Origin: Thuidium tamariscinum
Taxonomy: Eukaryota > Streptophyta > Bryopsida > Hypnales > Thuidiaceae
Direction: 5' to 3'
NCBI GenBank assembly: GCA_947034885.2
Contig: OX344758.2
Location: forward strand, 5,892,501-5,956,500
DNA length: 64,000 bases
A model generated the notes under the pieces. It worked only from the letters and a program-made list of their open reading frames with translations. It was not told the DNA's origin and made no database searches. Shown piece after piece: positions 12,642-23,735 of this stretch (position 1 is the stretch's first letter; each line of letters starts with the position of its first letter). Position numbers and translations under genes: made by a program.

Positions 12642-14964
12642 ATGGCGGAATTTGATAACAAAACATGCGCGCGTCTTGAGGTTCAGGAGGAACTTCATGA
12701 TTTGACTGTGAAGAAGACTCTTTTTGTCAAAAGTGTTTGGGAGCCGGCGAGTTCTCCTCCAACGAGCTTCTCTCTTGCGATTTCTGATGGATGTCAGGCT
12801 TGGACTTTTGAAGGTGTTTTATTCCCTCTTCCCGCACCTTCTCATGAAGCACCTCATAGCTAGAATTTTTTTTTTCGTTTCTTAATCTGTATATAGTCTA
12901 CTAAGGCCGGGATAGGATACTACTTGAGTCACTATAAGGATTCTTAGATGTTTTTTGGGAATTGTGGAGAGTTGTGGAGAGATCTTTAATTGGGTAGCTG
13001 TTGAAATCTAGTTTTAGCCACCATGTATGAATCTGTAGTGCAATTTCAAAGTGGGAGGTTGTTAATTGACCACTAGGGATAGATAGTAGACGACCCCATT
13101 TCTGTTCAAAGATCAGTGACCCATGGACATTTAGCCAAGTCATGCTTACACGAACTTCCTAATTGACGGTCAACGAAGTGTATTCGAAGAGATGAGATGC
13201 TGTTGGTAAGAGAGGTCAAAATACGGAAGAGAATCAGGTCGCCAACTGTTTTTTATCCTTACCGTTATTAATTTCTGCATTTTGTACTCTGCGAAGGCTC
13301 CGAGGCATTTGTGAAAGAGAGGGCAGAGATGTGGGACAAGAATGTGCACTGGGTGATGGAGAAGTTCAAATTCTACCTCTGTGTAGGACAATCAGGCGTG
13401 GCCTACCACTTCACCAAGACTCGAGACATTCATAGAAAGGTTTTCGCATTATATACCTGTATCTTCGCTTTGCAGTTGATTTAGATGCTGGTTTCCTCCT
13501 GTCTATGTCGTCCAAGTGAACTCGCGTGAGTTTTTCCCGTTCGGATGTTTTCTGGTTCAGTATTTTTTACCTATGCAAGTAGAGAAGTTTGCCTCGCGAT
13601 CTCACCGGTTCTGAAGGTGAGGTGAGTCAATAGAAGCAATTGGTTTCTGGGATCGATATCCCTACATCTTGATGTGCAATTGTTTGGAGAGGATGGGGTT
13701 TTCATAAAGCCTGGTGCCGAGTCGTGCAGTTATCTTTTGAGATTCAGGACAAAGATACAAATCTTTGCCTGACGGCCAATTTATTAATGCTCAATGCGTC
13801 ATCAGAAAACGTCACCAGCGACGTGCTAGGTTTCCTGCTTCATGGAAATGAGAAACTTACGGTGCTCACAACGTCACTCTTGTTCGAAGTTGTATTTTGC
13901 TTTGATCAGTATGATTTGCTAAAATCTCATCTTTTTCACAATTACCATGGTTGTTTCTGCTGGCAATCGATCTTCTGCTGAATGGATGATCGATGTCTTC
14001 CTCTACTCTATGAACCTCACAGGTGGAGTATTTGGGAAAATGTCGAAGTTTTGACCGGATGGAGGCCAAAAATAAAGCCCTCTTGGAGAAAATTGAGCAC
14101 CTCAAGAATGAGAAGTTTCTCTTTCAGCAAGATATATTCCCGAAGGTACTGTGCAACCATAATATTCTTGAGATCCCCTGAATTGACATGAAAAGGAATT
14201 CCTGACACCTTGTTTTGCCATTTGAATGAGCGAAAGCTCTTGTAGTCCATTGTCTTCATGAGTAATAGTGTGAGGACTTTAATTTTGCTCGATTTGCTTC
14301 ATTTTGCGATGCCACTAGTACTCGAGGGTTTTTGGTTGAATGCATATTAAAATTATCTGTTTCTCCACAGTTTAGTCTAGTCATCAACAGCAAGAAGAGA
14401 AAGTTGAGGGAAATGAGGGAGAAACTCAAACGGACCGAGCAGTTAGAGACCAAAGGTGATTTTGAGAAAATCGACATGACAAGCTCTTCCAGTGACGACA
14501 AGGAGAGTGATCACCAGATATCGTTGCCGGAGAAATGGTCTAAGGTAAATTACAACTGCTTGATGAGACCAAAAAAATAAACAATAAATCTGATAAGTGT
14601 TTTGAAATAGAGGAACAGAATAATAATAATAATAATTTTTTTAGCAAAGAAAATATTTATATCTCGAATTATATCCGAGGTTACATTTATACCCGAGAGC
14701 CCCACAGCTGTTTTCGTAAGTTTTTCTCAAATATTGCCTTATATAACTGGTCTGCATCATCCCGATGATTTGTTGTGTAAGCAGAGAGGTGGGGAATCTG
14801 ATGGAGGGTCGGTTGGTGGGATTGTTGACCCGCACAAATCCAAACCTCGCTTGAACCAATCGGAAATTGAAAATTCCAAGCAAAATGGCTCTAGAAATGC
14901 AGTGGCAGCATTGGTTGGAGACACATCCTACACGGGATTGAAACGAATGCGGCGAAGATATTGA
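12642..14964 (+). CDS. XRCC4: XRCC4-like DNA double-strand-break repair protein, 6 exons
   Basis: XRCC4 is the nuclear non-homologous end-joining scaffold that dimerises through a coiled coil and binds DNA ligase IV. Inferred exons: 12642-12813, 13297-13439, 13730-13861, 14023-14145, 14371-14544 and 14785-14964. Each is bounded by AG/GT and the phases agree throughout (the first junction splits a Gly codon, the others are phase 0), giving 307 residues; Arabidopsis XRCC4 is about 264. The head domain begins NKTCARLEV, with AISDGCQAWTFE (residues 46-57), then the WDKNV and LSFEIQDKDT segments. The coiled coil follows (CRSFDRMEAKNKALLEKIE, about 155-173), and then the diagnostic FSLVINSKKRKLREMREKL (191-209), equivalent to FLxVLNxKKAKLRxLR in plants. 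An acidic Ser/Asp patch and a basic KRMRRR tail end the protein. An in-frame ATG at 12522 exists, but the 12642 start fits the family's N-terminus. No disabling change is seen. Confidence 0.85.
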
Positions 14965-15955
14965 TGTTTTGCGTACGTAAATACATCAATCCAGTTCCGG
15001 TTTTTGCATCTGGTTTAGTTTGTTCTACCGGTATGGTGGTTCAGAGGAGGAATTCCACCTTAAGTACAGAACGGTTTCTTCATCCTGATCAACCTGATGC
15101 TTTGAAGACTCTCCGTGGATGAAGACCCCTGATCTGGGCTTCTTGCCGTAGGTGTTCTTCAAAGATCCTCATAAATCTTAAACTCCTAAACTTCAGAAGG
15201 GACCCTAAAGAAATTATTTTATAGAACTTTGATATTTGTAAATTTACTTCGGTCTTCTTTACTTCCAACAGGACTATGTCGCCTTTCAGATTCTGTGGAA
15301 TAATGCGTGTGCACGGCGGGTCCTCTACTTAGGTGAGCTTGGAAATCCGGGAGGCTGAATTAGGTTAAGGGACAAAGTAAAATTTTCAAAGATAAATTCT
15401 CAAATTTGTACTTTTGATTTGATTGAGGAATTATCATTGAACAAAATTAAGAGTTATGGAGTTTATGTGCACTGAACTAGTAGGTAATCTTATGATCACA
15501 GTGATCATAAATCTCAATCATACATTTGAAAGCCTCTGCATGATCAATGACCCATATTTTTAACCCATGATTCTTTGAAAATCTTTTACAAGATCCTAGA
15601 CATTCTTATCCCCTTATAATGACTACTTTGATTCTTATCATGGTGATTGTATTGGGGAGGTGTATTGTGGAATTAGCACGTAATTGTCACATTAAAGAAG
15701 CAATTTAAAAAAGTTGCTTCTTCTAAAATTCAATGTCATATATGATAGGAGGTTTGAAAACCGACCAGCCATTATATATTGCTCCTATAGAAGGGTAGAA
15801 AATGGTGCATGGCATGGCATGTCTAAAATGGATTCAATTTTGTATTGTGGGCCCAATTTGAATGAAAGTGAGTCCTTCTAGCACCTTTGTGAGGTCACTA
15901 AAACTGCAGTTTAGTTTCATTTTGTAAAGAAGTTATGGTTGTAATTGAAAGACAT
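14965..15955. other. 3' flank of the XRCC4-like gene
   Basis: The first 250 bases keep balanced composition and probably contain the 3' UTR; AT-rich intergenic sequence follows. No further gene, terminal repeat or RNA gene was recognised. Confidence 0.4.
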
Positions 15956-15958
15956 TAT

Positions 15959-16181
15959 CACTACAAGAGAAAGGGGTGTTTTAAGTGAGTTTTTAAGTAT
16001 AGTCCTAAACATCAAATTATAAGTAATGACCTTTTAAGGCAATTTTCAGCAAAAATTTACTAGAAATACATGAATTCCTAGTAAATTTTTGCTGAAAATT
16101 GCCTTAAAGGTCATTGCTTATAATTTGATGTTTAGGACTATACTTAAAAACTCACTTAAAACACCCCTTTCTCTTGTAGTG
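15959..16181. mobile_element. Palindromic CACTA-type MITE, TSD TAT
   Basis: The sequence is almost a perfect palindrome. The left arm starts CACTACAAGAGAAAGGGGTG and the right arm ends with its exact reverse complement. The arms are about 105 bp each, differ by roughly one substitution and one indel near the middle, and are separated by a loop of about 13 bases (around 16067-16080). The 3-bp duplication TAT flanks it at 15956-15958 and 16182-16184. CACTA ends plus a 3-bp duplication place it in the CACTA superfamily. It has no coding capacity and would need a transposase in trans. Near-identity of the arms suggests youth or recent arm correction. A transcript would fold into a long hairpin. 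Confidence 0.9.
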
Positions 16182-16390
16182 TATAAAAAATAAATTTGTA
16201 TACATTGATGGTTGCACTTTCATTTTAGTGTAGTAAGTTACTGTATAGCCAAAGAAAATGTTGGGCTCAAATTTGAGACATGTGTTTTTTGATTAGAAGC
16301 ACATGTGTATTTAATGTCAGGAGTCCTTCTTTTCAAGCTACATATAGAGTAATCTTTTTTTGCTTGTGTGCCAAACTTTATGAGCACTTC

Positions 16391-16393
16391 TAG
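16391..16393. repeat. Target-site duplication TAG, left of CACTA element
   Basis: TAG directly precedes the left terminal repeat and is repeated at 32056-32058 after the right one. Three bases is the duplication size of the CACTA superfamily. Confidence 0.85.
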
Positions 16394-16423
16394 CACTACT
16401 AGAAATGGGGGGTATATATGACT
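16394..16423 (+). repeat. CACTA left terminal inverted repeat (30 bp)
   Basis: Identical over 30 bases to the reverse complement of 32026-32055. After one mismatch, CAG also matches. Confidence 0.95.
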
Positions 16424-17330
16424 GCAGCAAATGACTGGTATATGACTACCTGTCTGATGTGACTCAAAAATGACTGACTCTTCCATAATTGCACCACTAG
16501 TGGGTCTGAAGTACTTCTGGAGTCATTTGCAAGTCATTTTCTGCAACTCCTGGATGTAACCAACTTGAAGTGGCAAGGTCTAGTGGACTTTCATCTGTGT
16601 TGACGTCATAGTGTTCATGCAATCATTTAATCCGACTACGCTTTACTTTTTCATGACTAAGAAATGACTGAAGGGTCTATGGGACCACCCAATGGGATTT
16701 TTTTTGCAAAAGCGGGCAGGGCAGCATGTTGACGTGGAATGCAGTCGCAGTATTGCTACTAGGATGTGATTGTGAATGACTTGGGAATTACTAAGAAATT
16801 ACTTCAAAGATATTCTCTATACTTTTTGTGGATTCTAAGCTTTTCAAGGTTTGCTTGCTCCTTCTTGCTGACGTGGACATAAGTTACTATAGAATGACTG
16901 CCATGTGACTGTCTAAGTGAAAGAAGAGCAAGCATTTCAGTTGGTTGAGGCAGCACTTTAGGAAAATTTTTTAAGCATGTACAGATGTACACGAAGAACA
17001 TACACTAATGTTGTACATCTCACGAGACTTCTTGTATAACGTACATTAGAGTATTAGTTGAAGTCTTCTTGTAAAGCACATGGAGGAGCTTCAACGTTGT
17101 GGCGGAATTCCATTAGGCCGCGTCCCATACAGGCTTCTGTCTTCAGTAATATATTGTGATGCAACTCCTGACCTCCTACGTGTTCACAGTTGCTACCTGA
17201 GTTTCCTCCTTCTATACATTTTCTAGTCAAGGGCGACTCCATTGAATCTTAAGAATGATTGGTACACTACTATAGTACAACTAAGGAATGACTTCCCATG
17301 ACTTCTGGGCAACACATGTTTGAATGCGCA
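16424..17330. repeat. CACTA left subterminal region with ATGACT repeats
   Basis: About ten ATGACT or close variants lie here, for example near 16431, 16441, 16468, 16661, 16775, 16892 and 17286, mostly in + orientation. In En/Spm elements short subterminal repeats bind the second protein (TNPA). That these motifs do the same is inference. No gene is visible in this stretch. Confidence 0.6.
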
Positions 17331-17487
17331 AATACTGCCACAAATGCTGAGATTTGGTCAAGAAACTGTATACAGAAGAAATGTAATTTCGTCTTCAAGT
17401 TATACAAACACCTCATGCATGATAGAGTGTTGCAAATATTGCGCCACTGAAGCTGTACTTAAGCCAGACCAATGTAATACTTTGGTC

Positions 17488-20400
17488 CTAATACTCCCCA
17501 TGAGCTAACAAGTTCTCTTGCTCAGTCAACTCCATGGCTCCAACTAGATTAACCACCTCTTCAGGATCAGGAAAGCTATTAGGTGCTCTCAAGCCTGGAG
17601 TCTCACCTCTTGTAGAGATGAATGCGTCTATTGTGTCCAAAACTTCATGTCTTGCTCGGGCCTCTTTTTGCAACACTACTTTCCAACCAGGTCTACCTAC
17701 AACATCTGAAAAGAATACTTGTGTTGCTTGGCTTGGGAATATGAAGGGCTCAGATAGGCGAGGTAGCTTGTGTCGAAAGTTCACCACAAGGAATCCAGAC
17801 TCATCCCGTGTATAGGCTGGATTCCCTCGACTGTCTTGGGGTTTCATCCACTCACAGCGTAATAGAATGATACGCATGTTCAATGTACCATAATCTAGTT
17901 CCAACACGTCTTTCAAAATTCCTACATAATTCGCAGTCGATTCATCTCCATTCTCTGAGTGCTCTTGAAAAACGGAAGCTACTCTACTATTGTAGGTCAA
18001 AAGGTGGGTCGTTTGGTTGTCTTCCACTCGAAACTGATTACCAAATGCAAGGACTCATCCATACCGAGTGGCCCTCAGCGATGGCTTCTTGCTTAGCAAA
18101 AAGCGATCCATCTCAGTTGGGTTCCTCAAGTCCACATCTGCATTATGTATTGTTCGCTGAATCCAATCAGAGAGTGCAGGGGTGTCTGGATTTCCCTCTG
18201 ATTCATTCCTCCACTCCCTGTGGACAGACGTCAAAAACTATGATGAGTTCCTCGTGCAAAATGACTGGCACTTTAAGAGGTTGGTATAGTGGTCGCAATG
18301 CAACCGTTGGAACGACCGTGACTGCATCCCCTTCTATGACTATAAAATCACTTCACGAAGTCACCTTCAAGTCATTCTTTAGTTTTAGGTGTTACGACTA
18401 CTTCTATATGACTTGAACACGACTTTGGCGCTACTGTACGGCCATCAGTGACCATAACAAACTAGAACAATACGCGCTCAGCGAAAACAAAATTATGCAA
18501 CACTGAATAACTTACAGAAGGGGACCTGGATAACTTACGAGAACAAATCCTGCATAATAGTCGAATTGGACAGCACATACTGGTGCGCTACATCCCGCAG
18601 CTCCGGAGTCATTACATATGGCTTGCCGGCCCCCTGTAGAACCTCCTCAGCATCTCCAAACTCTTCCTCTTCGTCCCAAACACGTCTTGTAGTGACCTCA
18701 AATCTTTGCAAGTATTCAGTTATGAATCCAATGCACTTGTCTTTCAGGTACCCTTCAGCCATGCCCGCCTCTGGGCGCGCCATGTTCCGAACATGGCCCT
18801 TTAGCACTTTCATGTACCTTTCCACGGGGTACATCCACCTTGCACTAACTGGACCACATAAGTCCAGCTCCTTCACCAAATGATAAGGCAGGTGTGTCAT
18901 GATGTCAAAAGAGGATGGTGGGAACTCTATCTCCAACAATGCCATACTTTCTACTACATCCGCAGATAAAGAAGCAAAGTCAGCAGGATTGTAGACCTTC
19001 GTGCATAAGCGTCGAAAAACTCTGCACATCCTCATGATTGCCGTGCGAGGCCCAGGTTCCATCAATCCTCGAAGAGCAAGCGACATTATTTGTTGCATTA
19101 AAATGTGATAGTCATGCGATTTCAACCCCCCAAAATTCTTCTTGCGAATGCTCCTCTTCAAATCAGAGGAATATCCACTAGGCATCTTCAAAGACTCGAT
19201 GCACTTTGCAAACTCCTCGAACTCCTCCTCCGTTAACACATATGAGGCCCGTGGCTTCACCATCTTCCCTGCCTTTCTAGGATGTGGAGCCAACCACAAG
19301 TGCCTCCTTATATTCCGCTTCTGCAAATCCCTCCTCACTTTGATAGTATCCTTCTTCCCCGTTATTGTCTTCAAAAAATTCTTCGCCAAGTTCATCTCAC
19401 AATGCATTACGTCCAAGGTATACCGAATCAGAAGTAGTTGTTAGCAAAAAAAATGGCGCTCAGTCATATACATAAGTGGAGGGTGTCTGACTCATCGTTA
19501 AGCAGCCTGGAGTCATCAAGAACTGATACAGAAGTAACTCTCACATCAAAAAGAACTGACTTCATACTTTTTGCAGTGGTGGATGGCTATACAGAAAGCA
19601 TGTGCAATATAGTTTACATCAATCACTACCGGCATAGTCACTGTACAGTCACGCTTGAGTCAAAAAAAATGACTTGTATTATTCTGTTTCTAGAAAATGA
19701 CTTCCTTACTATTTGTAAATGACTTAAAAGTCACTGATGAGTGATGTAGAAGTCATTTTTCCAAAGTGAAGTGTGGAATTCTAACTCTCACCTTCCAATA
19801 CGGCAAGCGAAAAAGTATGCTCAAGCGCTTCAATCCGTAAATTTTGGAGGGTTCTCCTGCAGCCCCATCTCGGTTCCCAGTAGCTCTCCATGCCTCGCAT
19901 TGTAATGCATGTCGGATTTGCTCTTCGACTGTCACTGTGCGTGGTTGAGGTTGGTTTTCCATTAGGCCATTGAAGTGGTCCTTATTCAACTCCAGCCTAT
20001 AAGGATGATCTTCAGGGAGCCACCTTTGAGTTCCACCATAAATGGTCTTACCAAGCTCGGTAGAATGCTCAGCACCTAAATCTTCGCTACACCACAGATA
20101 CGCTGCATAACCTTGGTGGGAAAAGCCTCCTACTGTACCATACCCGGGACAGTCGTGTATTGTCCACAACAACATGGCCCGTAGTTGGAACGCCTTGGAT
20201 CCAACATCTTTTGTGCAATCGTATGCTGGAATGCCGGCCCACAACTCCAACAATTCGTCTACAAGAGGCTCCAAATATACATCAAAGATATCAGATGTGA
20301 CTAATTCCTTCCCAGGAATCAAAAGAGCCAGCATGATGAAAAACTTCTTCGTTGACAACCACGGAGGCAGGTTGTAATTCAATAGTAGAACCGGCTAAGT

Positions 20401-21567
20401 TGACCACGTTGACCTGTTTTGTTTGTAGGGGTTCACTCTGTCTACAGCCAAAGCAAAGTGAACATTCCGTGGTTCAGTAGCAAAAGATGGATCAACATTC
20501 TCCTCGAAGTGCTGCCACGCTTTCGAGTCGCAGGGATGTCTGACTAAACCGTCTCCTCCGGGTCGGTTGCTCCGATTCTCGGCATGCCAGACCATCAACT
20601 TCGATAGAGTTGGATTCTGATACATTCGCTGAAGTCTCGAAATGATGGGGAAGTGACGAAGGACCTTCATCGGAAAGCAATGCCGTTCTTCATCTCGGTA
20701 CCTCCGACCACCACACTTGGGGCAACACAAAGCATTCTCGTGGGTGCCACGGAATAGAATGCATCCACGCTCACAAGCATATATTGTTGTGTATGTGAGA
20801 CCCAACTTCCCAGTCAACGTTTTTGCGGCATGGTGGGTTCTGGGCAGAGTATTAGTTTGTGGCAGTATATAGGAATGCAATAAACTGAAAAGCTCATTGG
20901 CACATTGATTACTGATCCCATGGACGGTACAGAGGTTCATCAACAACACAGTTGATGCAAGTTGGCTGGACCGCGCTCCATCATACAAGGGGTGCAAGCA
21001 GTCCTCCACCACACTTGCGTCGAAATCTGGTGCAGCCACGCCCCCCTCTGGCGGCATGTTTCCCGTATCTGGTGTAGCGTCCCGAGGTTCTTCCTGCTGC
21101 TCAACTTCGTCACCAACACCCACTTCCATGAACTCTTCATGGACGGAATCTACAACGGCAAAGGCGTCACTGACTTCCACCTGAATTCTGTGGGCTGAAG
21201 TTTCTGGATCTTCCACTTGGAAAAATGCTTGGTCTAGCATTCCGCGAGTATCAATTGTGTCGTCCACCTGTGCAGGTCGATGAGGTGCTCTGATCGGTCC
21301 CCAGAATTCCTGCTCCCACTCCTCGTCCGAAGAATCGCGTGCGCCAGGACCTCTCCAAATTCGGGAATCAGGATGTCGACCATTTCGGATTAGGTGCTCC
21401 CGTACATTGCGTACCAGTAGTTTCTTACGCCCCCGACAAAGACTGCAAGGACAGTGCAATTTGGTGACGTTGTGTTGTCGGGCTCTCTGCACCTCTCTAG
21501 TCCACAACCGATCATCTCTTAGTCGCTGCCGTTGAGGGTCGGACAGTGGCAATCTTGTAGGTATCAT
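17488..21567 (-). pseudogene. CACTA tnp2/TNPD-type transposase, 3 exons, interrupted
   Basis: Inferred exons: 21567-19792, 19437-18539 and 18217-17488, about 1,134 codons, normal for the tnp2 family. The DDE-type enzyme would cut and join the element ends in the nucleus. Domains in order: a transposase-associated zinc-type module with CPCSLC (about residues 39-44) and HLIRNGRHPDSRIW; the Tnp2 core with VNPYKQNRSTW, LNYNLPPWLSTKKFF, FDVYLEPLVDELLELW and HDCPGYG; DVMHCEMNLAKNF; a DUF4218 block with PPSSFDIMTHLPYHLVKEL and RWMYPVERYMK; and a DUF4216 block with DYGTLNMRIILLRCEW. The phases agree between exons. Breaks: TAG at 20395-20397 where the family has Trp before PVLLL, TGA at 18055-18057, and the acceptor before 19437 reads AA instead of AG. 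The ATG at 21567 is the first in frame with the domain; an upstream exon remains possible. Confidence 0.9.
19438..19791 (-). other. Intron 1 of the tnp2-type gene
   Basis: The donor GTGAGAG directly follows the TATTGGAAG codons. The acceptor position ends in AA, not AG, which could impair splicing. The intron is rich in GACT/AGTC motifs like those at the element's termini. Confidence 0.6.
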
Positions 21568-22065
21568 TTCCACTTTATTTTCACAGGACAAAGAAGACGA
21601 CCTACAAATGCACAGAAGAGATTGTCACGGATTGAAGTGAATGCAGGGATGTTGCCAGGGAGACTTCTCTACGACTCATCAATGTCTTTAGTCACTGAAA
21701 AATGACTTAGAGGAGACTCTGCAACTAACAAATGACTTCAAGATGATATAAAGTTATTGTAAAATGACTTCTAATACACTTCACAGAACTTCGTCGTCGC
21801 CTAGGAAAACTGATCATGTAGTTCACACTTTGAGAACCACAAATGTAATTAATTCAATTTTCATGGAATTTTATATTTTTTAGTCCTCCAATGTCTTCAC
21901 GGAATTGAAATGCCAGAAGTTTCTATGTGCACACAAACAAAGATAGCTTCCGGAACTTCGGGAATTCCCATTCGACAAACCGTCCCAAAACAGGGGCAAT
22001 GCAAGGACAACAGAAGTTGTCCTTCTTCATTTATGGGAAACTCGGAACACAGAGGCCTTTCAGGC
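21568..22065. other. Leader region of the tnp2-type gene
   Basis: A short stretch with four or five ATGACT-type motifs (about 21,690-21,770) between the transposase start and the next - strand frame. It may be leader or intron. No TATA box can be assigned with confidence. Confidence 0.35.
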
Positions 22066-22506
22066 TTACTTTTCCTGTACAGTAGACACTCCATGAGAAC
22101 TCCCTGACACGTTTGAGGCACTTGAGGCTACACTAGTAGGACTTCCTCGAACTGGTAAAGCCATGCATGCAGTACATTGTTGTACTACTCTCACTGGCAA
22201 AGTGAGGCCTAGTGCATGAGCTACCCACACTTCGAACCGACGGTCCAACTCGATGGTCGTTGGTGACGTGGGGCAAAGTGGTTCAAGCATCTCGGGTATA
22301 CATGTAACATCTGTTGTTACAGTAGCATGGGGACTTCCAATGTCCAGCGTTAAGACCTCCATTGTCGACTCATTCACACATGTATGTGCAGTAAGCAATT
22401 TAGACAGAGTATTACTATCTACCTCCTCATCTAAAGTAGGGGTGACAAGCCTACGTCTCTTTTGTCGAAACAATGCAATGGCACTAGAGGGTCTTTCCCG
22501 AGGCAT
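22066..22506 (-). CDS. Unrecognised 146-aa ORF upstream of the tnp2-type gene
   Basis: The frame opens at an ATG (MPRERPSSAIALF) and runs 146 residues to a stop. It is Ser/Thr/Val-rich with a basic N-terminal cluster (RQKRRR) and LDRRFEVWVAHALGL in the middle. It lies 500 bp upstream of the transposase on the same strand, inside the CACTA element. I do not recognise a family. It may be an extra leader exon or accessory ORF of the element, a captured fragment, or chance; the open frame extends further upstream to 22686 without a better start. Confidence 0.35.
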   Translation of the reverse strand: MPRERPSSAIALFRQKRRRLVTPTLDEEVDSNTLSKLLTAHTCVNESTMEVLTLDIGSPHATVTTDVTCIPEMLEPLCPTSPTTIELDRRFEVWVAHALGLTLPVRVVQQCTACMALPVRGSPTSVASSASNVSGSSHGVSTVQEK

Positions 22507-23016
22507 TTTGCGGAAGATATACAAACCAAGTGAGGGGCTGATTAGATGGCCTTGAACTTCTCCAACACTCAATTTTCTATTAGTGAGCTGAACTACTTTA
22601 GAAACCCTAAACAACGTTACTCGCAGGTATATATGTGAATTTCGATGAAAAAGCATTTCCGAAATGAAATATGTTCCACAATACAACTACACGACGAGGT
22701 ATCACGTGAAGAATTCGCGAGTGCATGTAACGAGCATAATGGAAAAAAAAATGGGGAATGTTTAAAAAAAACCCCTGATAATGTGGCGTCTTCAATGCCT
22801 AGTGCACCAAGATGTGTAGGGAAGGAAGCCTAAACCGTTTGACCGTCACTTCTTTCTTTTGCACTGAATCTCATGCACTATCCCTGCAGTCAAACAAATG
22901 GTAACATACTCAGTGACATGATCTCAACCTAAGACCCAGCATAAGTTCTCCTCCCACTGATTTATACTTTTCACCCAAGGGTAAGCCAAAAAAAAATGGG
23001 AACTAGATGAAAATTA

Positions 23017-23121
23017 TACAAAGAATTTAGTGTCCACAATGACTGAAAGATGACTACAGAATGACTACTGCAGTCATTTTTTAGTCATCTTGAAGTCATT
23101 GTGGACACTCATTTTTGTGTA
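23017..23121. repeat. 105-bp hairpin, copy 1, in the CACTA core
   Basis: The arms pair almost completely: TACAAAGAATTTAGTGTCCA at the left against TGGACACTCATTTTTGTGTA at the right, with CTGCAG near the centre. Each arm contains three ATGACT/AGTCAT motifs (ACAATGACT, GATGACTAC, GAATGACTAC). Confidence 0.85.
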
Positions 23122-23630
23122 GTCAAATCAAGTACTGGTAGTCTGCCAAAAATAATGGGAATAAAATGAAAACCAAGTAGGGGTAGTAGCCCAAAAAAAA
23201 TGGGAATTAAATGTCAATCAGAGTAGGGGTAGTCTGAAAAAAAAATGGGAATAAAATGCAAATCAGAGTAGTGGTAGTCTGCCAAAAAAAATGGGAATAA
23301 AATGAAAACCAAGTAGGGGTAGTAGCCCAAAAAAAATGGGAATTAAATGTCAATCAGAGTAGGGGTATTCTGAAGAAAAAAAATGGGAAATAAATGCAAA
23401 TCAGAGTAGTGGTAGTCTGCCAAAAAAAATGGGAATAAAATGAAAACCAAGTAGGGGTAGTAGCCCAAAAAAAATGGGAATTAAATGTCAATCAGAGTAG
23501 GGGTAGTCTGAAAAAAAAAATGGGAAGTAAATGCAAATCAGAGTAGTGGTAGCTTGCCAAAAAAATGGGAATAAAATGAAAACCAAGTAGGGGTAGTAGC
23601 CAAAAAAAAATGGGAATTAAATGAAAACAG

Positions 23631-23735
23631 TACAAAGAAATGAGTGTCCACAATGACTGAAAGATGACTACAAAATGACTACTTCAGTCATTTTGCAGTC
23701 ATATTTAAGTCATTGTGGACACTCATTTCTTTGTA
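23631..23735. repeat. 105-bp hairpin, copy 2, in the CACTA core
   Basis: Same length and layout as the copy at 23017-23121. The arms run from TACAAAGAAATGAGTGTCCA to TGGACACTCATTTCTTTGTA, and pair better than in copy 1. Three motif copies occur per arm. The flanking DNA is minisatellite on both sides. Confidence 0.9.
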
